A stretch of 64,000 nucleotides of DNA from Elgaria multicarinata webbii (lineage: Eukaryota; Chordata; Lepidosauria; Squamata; Anguidae). A program made the translations under genes and the position numbers. The stretch covers positions 36,074,947-36,138,946 of the forward strand of contig NC_086180.1 of assembly GCF_023053635.1 (NCBI RefSeq), given 5' to 3'. Positions 46,456-58,464 of the stretch are shown piece after piece. The first letter of the stretch is position 1. Every line of letters starts with the position of its first letter. Below the pieces are notes generated by a model. It searched no databases, was not told the DNA's origin, and was given only the letters and a program-made list of their open reading frames with translations.

Positions 46456-46839
46456 AAACCTGATGCTGTGAAGATACCCTCTTGCTTTCTGCTACCGTAT
46501 CTCACTGCAGACAGTGAGACACTCAGCACCCCGGGTGACCACCCATCTTGCCCGCACCTAAGGCTGGTCTGTGTGCATTAGTCACGAGCTCAGTGTTTTA
46601 TGATGCAACCCCATTTATTCCAAAATTTAAAAGGGGGCTTTAAGAAGACAGAGGAGTGAAAAGCAGAATGAAAGCTTAGTTTCTAGGCAACTTCACATTT
46701 TTAGCCCTCATAGGGAAAGAATTGTAATTTTAGGGTTGGATCCAGGATATGCCTTCTGCAAGGGAAAAGGCTCTGCTCATGGAAGGCCCTCTACAGAGGA
46801 GGCTGGCAGCTCCGATGTCAGTGGGACTGTAAATCTTGC

Positions 46840-46940
46840 CTGGGTTTCAGTTAGAACCAATCAGAACTTCTCAATGGGCTATCCAAGATGCTGAACCCAA
46901 TCCCCCAAATGGGCTCAGCACCTTGGATACATCCTTCTCT
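46840..46940. repeat. Fold-back repeat fragment, same family as 17850-17960
   Basis: CTGGGTTTCAGTTAGAACCA, CAATGGGCTATCCAAGATGC and GGGCTCAGCACCTTGGATA; the inverse arm is lost. Confidence 0.55.
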
Positions 46941-47407
46941 GCCCCACTGACGTTGAAGCCACCAGCCTCCACTGCCCCTCTGTCCAAGCTTTGGGATCCC
47001 CCTGCACCACAGCTCACCCCGTTCAGCTAAGTGTCCTGGTTCTCTGTGTAGCATTTTCAGGGGACTGGGTAGGAAGGAGGGCAGGGAAGTAAATCTGGAT
47101 CCAACCCTTTATTTATAACAACAGCAACTTTCAGACTAACACTTGGTGAATATGATATTTACTGTTCAGGAAGATGGAAATAAAACGCTTTTAATGAATG
47201 CATGGTAATTTAAAGAGTCCCATGACATGTATTGTGAAATATCACACCTACTATGTTTAAAAGCTTGCAAAGGGATAAGTAACTCACCAGCACCATCTTC
47301 TGGTCACAGCAAAGTGCTAGATTTATCTAATAGCATGGGCCACATAATACTGTGTCTAGAAGGAAGACATATGAAGTGACCCTATTACAGTATTGTTGGA
47401 TAAATGG

Positions 47408-47408
47408 C

Positions 47409-47468
<60 letters not shown>
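47408..47468. repeat. (GAAA)n microsatellite
   Basis: About 15 uninterrupted GAAA units between unrelated unique sequences. Confidence 0.97.
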
Positions 47469-47469
<1 letters not shown>

Positions 47470-47738
47470 TTTAAAGACCAACCAGTGTATTGTGGTAGAA
47501 AAATAAGCTAGGGCCTAGGTCATCAGATGCATGAAATGGCCTAGATAGTTGGCAGATAGATTATATGGGGTGGGGGGTAGAGAATTTTTTTATAGGCACA
47601 GTCTAAAGGCAGTGCATGGAATTGTTATAATCTAGGATCAAATCAGAACAGGTCTGCACAACTTGTGCCCTACCAAGTTAAACACATCTCACTAGCCATG
47701 TATTGTATGGCCTACTTACCAAATTTTGTATTATTGCA

Positions 47739-47776
<38 letters not shown>
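47739..47776. repeat. (ATT)n microsatellite
   Basis: About 12 ATT units immediately left of the MITE at 47779. Confidence 0.95.
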
Positions 47777-47778
47777 GT

Positions 47779-48134
47779 TAGGGATGTACGGTTTTGTAAA
47801 ATACATTCCATCTATGTTTTGCGGATTGTCAAGTTCCTTTCATTCTGTCATCTGCTCAGATTTTTCCAATTTGCACAAATCTGCAAATCCCTCCAAAATA
47901 TGCAAATCACCCCAAAATGCTTTAGCCAATGAGAATAAGTGTATATTTTTCCTTGTGTTTTTATTTCCTTTTTTTTTTTTTTACAATGAACTTTGTGCAA
48001 AATTTTGAAAATAAAAAAAAATGGCCCACAAGACTGTGGAATCTGTGCAACTCAGGGAAAGCTGGCTTGCTGAAGAACCCATGGTTCAAATTCAAAGAAA
48101 TCCGAACCTGTTATGGATTTCTTCAACATCCCTA
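47779..48134. mobile_element. hAT-like MITE (TAGGGATGT ends), copy 2
   Basis: Same family as 33643-34083: TAGGGATGTACGGTTTTGTA at the start and TTCTTCAACATCCCTA at the end, sharing GCGGATTG-like, AAATGC and GAAAGCTGG(C/T)TTGCTG. Flanks do not show a duplication; it sits beside an ATT microsatellite. Confidence 0.75.
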
Positions 48135-48589
48135 ATTGCAGCCCCATTCTTTGCTATCTGAAGTCCTAGGTTAGAGCTATGTTCTAATGGAGTCTCGCTA
48201 GAATCTAAGATCCTGCTTTAATTTCATCCCTTGCTGCCATTGTCTATCTTCTTATATAGACTACAGACACAAGAGTTTATGATCACCACTATTTCCTGAT
48301 TGGCTGCCAGCTTTCCGGTTTTGGCTCCTCCTTGCAGGCTGCTCCCCCATCCCTTGTGCTCTGGGTTCTGCCCCTCTTCTCACAACCTTTTCTAGAGCTA
48401 TATACTGACGATATATGGGGATTTGAGCAGACAGAGAAGGGTTTTGCCAACACTTATTGTAGTATTCCTAAAGGGATGCTTCCAAGCTTCTCTGCAGATG
48501 TTGGAGTTCAGAAATGCATACATAATCTTGTTTCCCAACTGAGCTGATGCATCAAGACAGTCTTTGCCAATCTGATGTTCTCTAGAACT

Positions 48590-48700
48590 TTCAAACTGCA
48601 ACTCATATCATTCCTGACCACTGACCATGCTAGCTGGGGCTGATGGGAGTTAAAACCCAAAGCATCTGGAGAGTGTTATGACGGGGAAGGCTGCATTAGG
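48590..48700. mobile_element. Palindromic MITE fragment, same family as 4204-4340
   Basis: TCATTCCTGACCACTGACCA, GCTAGCTGGGGCTGATGGGA and GTTAAAACCCAAAGCATCTG; the left end is degraded. Confidence 0.6.
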
Positions 48701-50764
48701 AATTTTCCATTGACCTTCCTTTCCACCCTTCCCCTCTGAATTTTGTATAAAGCATTGAGCAATGCACACGTTTTTACAGAACCTTCAGTTCCTTCATGTT
48801 TTCCTTCCCTGCCACATCATCAATATGCAGATGTACATTGAGAAAATACTTATGTGGGGTATAAGTGTTGACATGAGTCAAGGATCTAACAGGAACTAGA
48901 AACCAGACCGCACAAGTAAATCAATCACAAATTCCAATCACAAGGGATAAATGACCAAACGAGGGCACAATCAATGTCTTTTGTAAAAGGGGAGGGCCAG
49001 CATTTGCGATCTTCAGGTGGAAGAAAACCTAGACCTTTTCCACTGATGGAGCAGGCAAATTGTCCTGGAATCTACTGACCAAGGAGTCTTTGTTGAAGGC
49101 CTCAACAAAGCACTGCATCATCATGTTATTACCTTCTGTCCACTGGAAAGTTGGCAAGTGGTATGTTAAGTAGTCTCGTGGGTGGCTTGGTTGCCTGAGA
49201 GGACACCAGGTGCTTAGTCCTTCATGTAGTTGCTGTTCTTTTAGTATGTTTCCCTGTCCATCCCAGGTGAGCATCAGCATCCCTGACTCTTCCCCACCAA
49301 GGATGCAACCTCTGCCAGGGAGGAAGTGGGAAAATCCCAGGGGCCAAACACCCCAGGGTAGAGAGCAGAGAAAGTAGACCTTCCTGCAAAAAGTGTTGCC
49401 ACACTTGAGAATTAGCCTTTGTTTGACATCCCCAAGTCCCATTAGGCTTCTCATGGGCCTCCAGACTTACTATTAGCAAGGGATAAAGGTGGGGTCCTGC
49501 ACACCTCTATAGAAAAGAGACAATCTTATCCTTCCCCACCTGACCAAACCATTAGCTCCTGCCCGGTGTCCTAGGCTTCTCCTCTTCCTCTTTCCTCTGT
49601 TGATCGGTTGTTCACTGCTGTCCTTTCCCATGAACCTCACTTTGTCATCTTCTTCCTCTCCCACATTCTCTACTTCCCTCTCTTCTCCTGCCATCTGGCT
49701 CTCTGATCCTCACCTGTATCCCTTTTGGGCCATTTAAATGGCCTGCAGCTGCTTGGTTTATCTGTCCCCCTCTTCCTCCATTCTCACACCTCCTGGTGCC
49801 TACCTCTGACGTCATCCTCCAGGGCACATAAGCACCCCACCCCAGGCTACACCATGACAAAGAGGATGGGGGATGCGCTGTAGGGCCTGGTTGATTCCTG
49901 ATAACAACATGCAGAAGTGCGAGCTGTTCCCTATGTAATCCTGCTATAATTCTCTCATTCAGTCAATGTAATGATGCCAGCAGATTCAACCATGTCAGCA
50001 AAGCAATATAATAAATATAGCAGAATACTATATGAATCCTAATCAATGAGTTCTCAAAAGGTCAACAACATACTGTGACTACAATAATACTTGGCTCTCA
50101 AGCAACACCTTAAACCAGTTCTACCCCACCCCACACCAGAGTAATATCTTGTTTGACTTCCTTATGGGCTATGTTCTTCAGGCCCTCTCCATGGTCATGG
50201 CAGAATCCCTGTTAATATATTTGTCACAGTACTTTAGCAGTTCATCCCTGTACAAGCCCTGAGCTGTTGACAAAGGCTTTTTCTACAGCTTGTGCTTTTA
50301 CTAAACACAGTGCATCCTTTACACCCACGCCCTGGTCAAACTGTTCCTGATCTTCTGTGGAGGCCTAGAGTTCCAATAGTTGCATCAAGATTCTTACCAA
50401 GGCACAAGAGCATATGTGCACATTGGTAAAACACAGCACAAAATGAATCCTACACATTCAAGCACACAGTCACATTAAAAACCCTTTTTTCCAATGTATT
50501 ATCAATGCATCAGTAACATAAGAGGTAGGAAAAGACCCAAATGAACACAAGGAACTGAAACCTGTGGCAAACTGAGTGTGGTCATTTCTGAATTAATGTT
50601 AGAAGTCCTCCCAGCAAAACCAGAATTTTGGAGGTATGGAATTGCAGAGTAGGGTGAAGCCACGGGGTGTGTGGAGAGAATGAAGAAGAAGAAAGTGGAG
50701 AACGTTCTTTCACTCTTAGATTGTAGGTCACATCCAAGGAACTAAAGGCTTCCCAGTTGCTCTT
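48700..50764. other. 2 kb without recognised gene; candidate decayed element
   Basis: Minus-strand frames (49454-49029, 141 codons; 49860-49473 in two pieces) include an acidic/basic stretch (EEREVENVGEEEDDKVRF) and TEDQEQFDQGVGVKDALCLV near 50350. None is recognised. It could be an old degenerate mobile element or chance. Confidence 0.35.
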
Positions 50765-50832
50765 CAGTCCAGAGAGCTCCGGCTATTGGGCGGTATAGAA
50801 ATGTAATAAATAAATAAATAAATAAATAAATT
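50765..50832 (+). mobile_element. L2-clade LINE 3' tail, very short
   Basis: The last 65 bp of the L2 subfamily: AGAGAGCTCCGGCTATTGGG, CGGTATAGAAATGTAAT and an AAAT-repeat tail. Confidence 0.75.
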
Positions 50833-50879
50833 TTCCCTAATAATTATTGGATTGCAGAAAAGGCTCAGCTTCTCATTGC

Positions 50880-51600
50880 TCTTGTGAAATATCTTTCTGT
50901 CCCCAGCTGTCCTGCTATGGCTGGGTCAGGCTCAGCCCTGGGGCAAATTGAGAGCAAATGTATCTAGCAAAGTCAATAGGCAAACTAAAGGTCAAAAGAC
51001 AGAACTATCAGTCCAGAAAAAAGTACAGTCCAAAAGCAGAGAGTTATCAAGAGTTCAGAAGTCAGAAGCATGACAGAGCTCTAAAAGAAAAAGCAAGGTA
51101 CAGAGGACAGAAATGTTGTTCCATCAGTTAGCAAGTCTCAACTGAAGGCATATATATTCATGTCTCCCAGCCCACACCCAGGTGCAAGTCATTAGTAGCA
51201 GCTTCAGAGTTTCCCTTCTTCCAAGGAGACTTTGTTCTTCAAGTAGACTTTTACTCCTGAGTAGCCTGTGTTGTAGTTTTTGAGGCATGTGCTTCACCTG
51301 TGAGTGGTGGCCTGCGCTTCCAACTTCTGGCAGTGGTGTGCTTTAGGATTGGGCAGATGCTTAACCTCTTCAGACTTTACAAGGGATGTACAACCCTCAG
51401 GGGGCCCATCCAGAGTTCCCCAGTAGTGTAGGATGATGGGGTGTCAAGAGGATCCACAGGGTCACTGGACTCCACAGTCTCTGAAGTGCTATCCTGGTCT
51501 GGCTCTGGATCAGACATAACACCAGCAGACAGGTGGAGAGTGTACTCAAAAGACACTTCTCACAGTCTGACTTCCCAGCTCTCAGTGGAACTATTGTCAC
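50880..51600 (-). mobile_element. Possible LTR-retroelement 3' remnant (fossil)
   Basis: On the minus strand an acidic Ser/Pro-rich piece (DPEPDQDSTSETVESSDPVD) is followed by AT-rich sequence with TTGGACTG and TTTGACC motifs, in the style of 1790-2420. Broken and old; assignment tentative. Confidence 0.3.
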
Positions 51601-51649
51601 AGGCCTAGAAATTCCACCTTCTTAGACTTTCCCATTGGGTATTTATTTT

Positions 51650-51775
51650 TTATTTATAACCTTTTTATATGTCGCTCTTTATCGTAAGCATTTGTAGTAG
51701 AGATTTGTTTTATTGTTTTATTTTTGTACAGTGCCATGTGCATTGATAATGCTATATAAATCATCATCATCTTCA
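51650..51775 (+). mobile_element. L2-clade LINE 3' end
   Basis: GTACAGTGCCATGTGCATTG, ATAATGCTATATAAATC and an ATC microsatellite match the same L2 tail type as 26690-27420. Confidence 0.75.
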
Positions 51776-53279
51776 TAAGTAAAAGACAGGATGACTTGGA
51801 AAAGCCCATCATGTCTGTCTAGAAAAACTGTCACTAGCGAGAGAAGAGGGAGAACGAGAACAACAACAACAACAACAATGTCAACTGTTACGGGGTGGGA
51901 CCTTACGTAAATTAGCTTGTTGGCAACTTTATATATTGTTGTAAGTTACCTGCCAGATTGCTGTATTACAGCAGGGTTAGTATGTAAGTCATCTGAGGGG
52001 TCCCTTGCATCTCTAGTTTTCTAGATTTTGATCAAGGGAAGGCTAATAGAACCAGTAGGACAGCTGGTGATGATCTTGATGACACTGGAAGAGCAGTGGA
52101 GGCTGTGGGGTTATGAATCCACTCCAGGTTTCAGTCAAAACCAGTCAGAACTCTAAAGGAGCTATCCAAGGTGCTCTGACTGGTTCTGACTGAAACCCAG
52201 AGCAGATTCAACACCACTATGGAAGGATAATCAACTATCCTGTCTTTGTTAAGAAGATGTCTCTCAGTGGATGGGCTCTTCTGGAAGAAGAGAGCCATTG
52301 AGCAATCAGGGCTTAGCTTTCCCCTACCCACCACCCTGTAAGGTCATCCAAGCTGCTTTTGTGAAGAAAACGTAGGTTTTTTGGAGTAAGACTGCAAGAG
52401 CTGTGTTGTTCTTTGAAAGAATCCTATGGCATGTTGTCTCCCTAGAAAGCTGCTACCTGAACATTAATGCTGTGAATCTCCATTTTAGGCTCAAGTTATA
52501 TCTTTGAAAATAAATATTATAAAATGCCATAAGTCTCTAATGAACCCTTTCCAAAGACAACTGAATAGGGGGGTGAGTGCTTCAACCCTGAAATTTCCCA
52601 CCACACAGATGTGGGGTGCGCACATGTGATATAGATCCATATGATATAATGTTACTCCCAATGAAAATGAATGCACATTCTGCATAGTTTCCAATTCTAC
52701 TGTTATAAACGTGTTACTGATCCTTCTTGGTCACTGATCACTTTGCAAAATTTATCTAATTTGTCTTCATCTTTATAGTCTGGATTTTCATTCATTTTGG
52801 GAGTCAGTCAAATGGAATGAAATGTTCTTTTAAAACAAAGCTCTTCTGAGGAAAAACACGAGCCTCAGTAGAAAACATTCTTGTAAACAAGACAGAAGTC
52901 AGCCCAGGCACTAAAACTGCTGGACAATGTTGAAATTTGGTAGAGAATAGCCCTCATTAGTCAAGGATTTGGGGCATTCAAATGAGAGCTGATTTTGAGA
53001 GAATCAAATTATAGCTTTTTAAAATAACCTACACTTGGGACATAAACAGTGCATCATCTACAACTCTGAGAACATTTTGGCCTTCATGAATGGTTGAACT
53101 TGCCATTAAATTCAAAACATTTGTCCCGAAACATCTGCCAGCAATAGCTGTAAAGCCTTGTGTTCTTTTGTGACATTGAAAGGGTGAAACAGTCACTCGC
53201 TATGCTGAATTTGTAGGCATAACTATGCATATCCAGCAACATATTTTCCAGTCATCTGCTCACCTTCCTGAAGAGAAGA
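51776..53279. other. No gene recognised
   Basis: Apart from the fold-back at 52110-52212 and a CAA run (51860-51880), no repeat or coding feature was identified. Confidence 0.5.
52110..52212. repeat. Fold-back repeat, same family as 17850-17960
   Basis: GTTTCAGTCAAAACCAGTCA pairs with CTGACTGGTTCTGACTGAAA around AGGAGCTATCCAAGGTGCT. Confidence 0.75.
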
Positions 53280-53375
53280 ACATATTCCTATGCCTGTTTA
53301 CTCTGAAGTAAGACCCATTGAGTTCAAGGGGCCTTACTCCAAGGTAATTGGGTATAAGAGTGCAGCCTAAGATGC
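53280..53375. mobile_element. Palindromic MITE, GCTGCAATCCTATGCA family
   Basis: CATATTCCTATGCCTGTTTA, GTAAGACCCATTGAGTTCAA, GGGCCTTACTCCAAGGTAAT and AGAGTGCAGCCTAAG: inverted halves around CATTGAGTTCAAGGGG. Confidence 0.7.
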
Positions 53376-53424
53376 TTTATACACAACTATCTCCTTGACT
53401 CAGCAAGGAAGATCATAATATAGT

Positions 53425-53562
53425 AGTCCTCTCCCAGCCTGGTGTTCTCCAGATGTTTTATACTACACATCCCATCATCCCTGACTATTGGATATGCTGG
53501 CTGGGAGTGATGGGAGTTGTGATCCAAAACACTTTGAGGGCAGCAGGTTGGGAAAAACTATT
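53425..53562. mobile_element. Palindromic MITE, same family as 4204-4340
   Basis: CCCAGCCTGGTGTTCTCCAG, CATCCCATCATCCCTGACTA, GCTGGCTGGGAGTGATGGGA and AGCAGGTTGGGAAAAAC form two inverted halves. Confidence 0.75.
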
Positions 53563-54669
53563 ATATGAATTCTTTTGCTAGATTGAGAACCAAATGCAGA
53601 TACTCGTCCATATTGTGACAGTCATCTGCAAGTGAGTCATCCTAACATGATTTGCATCCTCATTGCGTCATGTGGACAGAGATGCCCATTCCCATCTGTT
53701 TTGAGATGCAGATGGGAATGTGCGTTAGCCTGAAAAAGCAGGTACTGACCTTGGTATAGAGATCCTTTCTCTAAAGACCTAGAGAGATCTTCCCTGGACA
53801 CAGTTGAGCAGCTGTTTGAGGAAGAAAACTTCATACAGAGGTTTAATCTCATGAGCACAGGAAGGAGGTAGTTGAAAAAAAAACCATGCAAAAGTAAAGT
53901 TCCTCTTCTACAAACTGATAAACTAGAAATTGGACTTTTCACAAAAGCAGAGCCATGGTGTTGCATATTTCTCAATTTGGGTTCACTGCTCATGTAGATT
54001 GACATGCCCTGCCAAGCAGATTTGTTTAGCATGGTGTATGATCAGATCTGATTCTTTTCTTTTGCACTGGGAACCAATTTATGGACCAGCTGTGCAAATA
54101 GTAGGATTCATTACTAGAAATTGTCACAGCTGCTCTTGGTATGCTAGTCATCTGGATGGAGGACAGAGCATTGCAGTGGTGCAGTTGTTCTGCTCACAGT
54201 TCCAACTTAAGGAGATAAAATGTACGCCACAGTTTTTCTGTCCAGGGAGGGGCAAACATGGACTATTGTCTTTTTTATAACATGACCTCAAAATGTCTGT
54301 TATTAGGATAGCCAGTACACAAGTGAAAAGAGTCCCATACGTCTCACCGGCCTCACCAGAAACAGGAAAAGAAGACGCGTGAATCACTTGGCAGAGAGCG
54401 TGGGATGTGGGGAGAAGGGGATGCAAGAGGGAAATAAGCAGCAAGATGGAAAAGGTCTTTGCATCTTGCTGGTCTCTTTCTAGAATGCTAGTTTGAAGCC
54501 CCAAGAGACGGCCTGGGTTCATCACCTGGCATTACCCGGCCTCATTCATTGACTGCTATGGGGAGGTGGGTGTTTCCAGATGACGTCCTTCATAAACAAA
54601 ATACCATGTAAGGAGAACTTCCCAGTGGGTCTCAGCTCTGAGTAAATGTCTATAGTACTGTGCTGTTAT

Positions 54670-54875
54670 TCATATAGACCCTTTTCAGATGACACACTAA
54701 GCCAAAGCAGTTAAGCATTTTGAGCAAAACATTATGGCTTAGTGTGTTGTGTGAACCATTCCTAACCATGGTGGCTACATAACCACAGTTTAAACACACT
54801 CACTACCCATTTGCTGGAAAAGGGTTAACAGCCTAACCATGGCTTAGCATGTTGTCTGAACAGGCCCATTATGAC
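54670..54875. mobile_element. Palindromic MITE, CTGTTCAGACAACA family
   Basis: It starts CCCTTTTCAGATGACACACT and ends GCATGTTGTCTGAACAGGCC. Inside, AAGCCAAAGCAGTTAAGC pairs with CTAACCATGGCTTAG. A second copy lies at 58680-58862; related ones at 28140-28375 and 59815-60105. Confidence 0.8.
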
Positions 54876-55944
54876 TGTCCATGTCCATAGTTAAAAAGAA
54901 GCTCACATTCTTTCTTTTGGACGAACTTATAAACTATCTTGTGTTGTTTATTTAAAAATCCCTCAATGACGTTTAGAAAGGAGTGTTTTATTTTAATTCA
55001 GAAAATACCTTACCATTACAACAGAGTGCATAGCAAGAATAAATGCCATCATGTTGCTTCTTTACTACCTTTACTTATTGACAGTATATTATACTGTTTG
55101 GTGTAACAGTAATAAAGTTAGCATCAGCTAGGTGGCACCAAAACCATTAGCAAACTACATTTGCCTTGAAGCCAACTACTGTCTGGAGCATTTACATGAC
55201 ACCAAAGCTCTTGCTACAAAACTATACAGCATTTTAATCAGCTAGCCAAGGCCATTTTGCTTTTACTTGTCACCATCAGTGTCTCACTGTGTTCTGGGCA
55301 GTCTAAACCATGGGAGACTGGTTTCTATGGCGGGCCGCATTGCCTCATGGGTAATCTGTCAGGGGCTGCAAAGCCAAAGCCACCAGTGGGCAAGGCCAGA
55401 ACCAAAAGTCGGTGGGTCACCCCTTTTTTCTTTCTTCTCCCCCCTTTTTTTTAAATCTGTCCTTCTTCCTTCTCACACAGCAGGCTGTCAGGTAAGAGAC
55501 GGAGGTCTGAACTGATGGCATGCAGAGGGTTTTGAGATTAGATGGAGGGCCATGGGCTGGCATGGCGCTACAGTAGTACCTCTCAGCCTGGTGTTCCTCA
55601 CCTGTTAAATATGCATATTAATTGCCTTTGAGCAGCAATCTATGTGCAGCAATGCTGGCCAGTTTTAAGAGTTTGGCATTAAAATCCCCAACCCAGATGT
55701 AGATTCTGTGCTTGTATCTGCAGGTCATCTAATTCTATGATTTATGCGATTCAACAGGGAACTGGCTCCACCCCGACCCACCATTTTGTATCAGACTTCA
55801 CTCCTTGATCCACCATTTTGCTCCTAGCTCTGATTGGTAGACCTTAGGGCCTTAGTAACACACACACACACACATACCAGCCTGAAGTCTGCCCACCTCT
55901 GCTATATCCTATCAGACAAAGATGCTGCTAGATTCAGTCTAAGC

Positions 55945-56060
55945 CAACCTTGTCTAACTTGATGCCCTCCAGATGTCATCCTAAACCAGCATGGTCACCA
56001 TGGATAATGGAAGTTGTCGTTTGAAACAACTGGAGGGGACCAGGCTACCAACTCCTGTTT
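55945..56060. mobile_element. Palindromic MITE, same family as 4204-4340
   Basis: AAGCCAACCTTGTCTAACTT, GATGCCCTCCAGATGTCATC and the inverse half GGAAGTTGTCGTTTGAAACA, CTGGAGGGGACCAGGCT. Confidence 0.65.
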
Positions 56061-56349
56061 TAGAATTTTGTGTCATGGGCAGAGCTATAACCGTATCAGA
56101 ATATTCCGGCTGCTGCCACCACCCCGGCATGTCCAGCTTTTGCTTTCAAAAAAACAACACAGCAAGTCTGCACCCCTTCGACTCAGAGGAACAAGGAAAG
56201 ACACAGAGAGTATTCTAACCAATTGTTCAGTACAAAGAAAAGTTGTTCTGGCCTTCCAGTGTTCAAGCTAAAAAAAAGCACTGGAATGACTAATACACAC
56301 TAGACCTTGCTTTTTAAAAATAGTATACAATATTTTTAATGACCATTTA

Positions 56350-56460
56350 ATACATTTTAGCCATAATCCTATGCATGTTTTGACAGTGGGGAACGTCCTA
56401 CAACTCCTAGCATTCCCCAGCCAGCTTTTGGGTCTAAACAAGCATAGGGTTACACCCTTT
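56350..56460. mobile_element. Palindromic MITE, GCTGCAATCCTATGCA family
   Basis: TAGCCATAATCCTATGCATG and the inverse AACAAGCATAGGGTTACACC, with ACAACTCCTAGCATTCCCCA inside, as in 40455-40605. Confidence 0.65.
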
Positions 56461-57079
56461 CAATACATTTATTTTGAAACCTCATTTGTATTTATGTTCT
56501 GGCTGTTCTGTAAGGACTCCTCCCACCTTAAGTTTTCTAGCTGTGGGCCTGTTCATCCTATGACCCATTCTGATGTACAAAACCTTTTTTTAATCTTAGT
56601 TTTCATGTAAATACACATTAACTTCTCAGAAGCATGTTTCATAAAAATGTCATGATGAAAGCAGCTGAGACTACTCATAAATCCAAACAGGGCTAGTCTC
56701 CATAATTTGCAGGGGAGGATTATGTATGCCGCAGTGCATAGGCCCCAATTCCACTGAAGCAGTAAAAGAATCGGCTGTGGTAGATGGCAAATCATTCAAC
56801 AGCCTGAATATTCCCCTTCCCCTGCACGCTGGCCCCCAAAAGCATTAAGGAGTGTGAAGATATAGTCGAAAGCATGAAGGAATGTTTAGTGAAATTCTAA
56901 AACTCGAGAGAGGTTGGTGAAGATTTCTGGTAGTTGGAGGCATCATGAGTAGTAGTTGTGTAATACTGTGATTTAATGCTACATTTTTAATATTGTATTT
57001 TAATATTGTAAACCACATGAGAGATTTTATTATATTCAGTGGTATACAAATGCCACAAATAAATAAAAGAATAAATAAA

Positions 57080-57185
57080 TAGTAGTTATGATGGCAATAT
57101 ATTACTTCCAGTATCAGGGACTGTATGCATCTGAATGCCAGTTGCTGGAAAACGTGATCAGGAGGGTGCTGTTGGACTCAAAACT
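57080..57185 (+). mobile_element. CR1/L3-like LINE 3' UTR fragment
   Basis: ATTACTTCCAGTATCAGGGA, GAATGCCAGTTGCTGGAAAA and GATCAGGAGGGTGCTGTTG match 35170-35260. It is truncated on both sides. Confidence 0.65.
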
Positions 57186-57764
57186 GGAAGAAATTATGCA
57201 AAATAAGAGGGGGCTTCATAACAAAGTAACAGATCTTCAAAATGCTCCTAGTTCTATGTGTTCTTTATTGGTCCTTTATGTATCAAATGGACAACCCAAA
57301 TCATTTAATAGGTGTATCTTTTTTATTAGCACCAAATTCTACAATACATGGAGAGAGTTCATGCATAGTTCACAATTTTAAAGCCATTAGCAGAAGCTTT
57401 CTTCAAATTAGTACAAATGAAGTGCAAAATTCAAGTTAAGAAAAATTGAGTTTAGTTCTTGGAATGCATTTTACATCTATTCTTCAAAAAAGGAACAAGA
57501 CTTCCAACTTCCTTTATAAACAAAGGAGAGGTACATTTATGTAAGAGGCACTTTTTTGTAAAATTATTGAGCTAGGAATGTATACATAAGGGGCTGGATT
57601 CAGACCAGGTTTACATTACATTAATGACTAAGAGACAAAACAGACATTAAAGAAATAGCTAGCGATTGTCTTTTTAAAATTTTACTCTAGAGTAGGTACA
57701 AAGAGCCCAATCTGGACTGGGGCCCTAGCATCAGGGATAGAAAGGTTTTAACATTTCCTGCTGC

Positions 57765-57823
57765 CCCCACACCCCCACAATGGGCCCAACCAGGGTTGGA
57801 GGGGCGCACCTGCAATTTTTATT
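57765..57823 (-). terminator. ANXA5 poly(A) signal and downstream GT-rich element
   Basis: A minus-strand AATAAA lies at 57818-57823. About 30-45 nt beyond it is a G/GT-rich stretch (TTGTGGGGGTGTGGGGGC) of the kind bound by CstF downstream of cleavage. It is the only AATAAA between the stop codon and 57500. An alternative AATAAA at 57322-57327 lacks such support. Confidence 0.6.
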
Positions 57824-58401
57824 GTGAAATAGCACTTTATGGATCACTACTTTGAAAAAGAAACTGCAGCAATGGGGAACCCAATCCAGATCAGGCCCAT
57901 AGTGGAGGGAAAAGGTTAAAGCTGGATCAGGCCCTCTGATTCGAAGGAAAAATGAACGTTACTCATTTGTAACATTGTAGGCATTATGAGTCTTTAAATT
58001 AATGTCTGTTTTGGCCCCAATTTTTCCCACTGATTTCAATGGGGCTTAAGTGCAGCTGATTTGGTATGGATCCAACCCAACAACTTCCAACTGGCCAGCT
58101 TGAATTTTAAGAGCAGCTGATATGTTAAAATGCTGTAAAACTAGACTTGTATAAAACTATACTAATGAAAGAAAATAGGCAGTTCCTGGTAAGAAGTGGC
58201 AATCCTATGAAGAGGGTCTGATACAGAACTCAATAGGAAATGTTACTATATCATTTTACTGCTGATATGCGTGTCGCTTTTGACGGATATAAGGATGCAA
58301 AGGCAGCTGCAGCTCTAAATGTCAAGCGACAGCTTAGCCATACGGAAGAAGAGAGGCACAAAGCAGGAGTTAAGGTTCGGTCCTCCATGTCACTGTAGAC
58401 G
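57800..58401 (-). other. ANXA5: ANXA5 3' untranslated region
   Basis: About 600 nt between the ANXA5 stop codon and the best poly(A) site. The length is plausible for this gene. No long repeat is recognised inside it, apart from a weak resemblance to the CCCATTGAAATCA core of a common squamate fold-back element near 58020-58080. Confidence 0.6.
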
Positions 58402-58464
58402 TTAGTCATCTTCACCCCCACAGAGGAGCAAAAGGCCTTTCCTGTAGTCACCAGATGTATCTTT
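58402..58464 (-). CDS. ANXA5: ANXA5 terminal coding exon and stop
   Basis: The acceptor is TTTGTAG. The 63 nt encode [20 protein letters not shown] and then TAA. The DTSGDY turn supplies the acidic calcium ligand of repeat IV. The exon continues as 3' UTR to about 57800. An overlapping 74-codon open frame (58251-58475) is a shadow of this exon. Confidence 0.93.
   Translation of the reverse strand, partial: KDTSGDYRKGLLLLCGGEDD

Larger units (their letters stand above)
53563..57079. other. No gene recognised; scattered small elements
   Basis: It contains the palindromic MITEs listed at 54670, 55945 and 56350, a CA run (55858-55873) and a diverged LINE-like tail near 56990-57080 ending in AAATAAA repeats. 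The remainder is unassigned. Confidence 0.5.
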
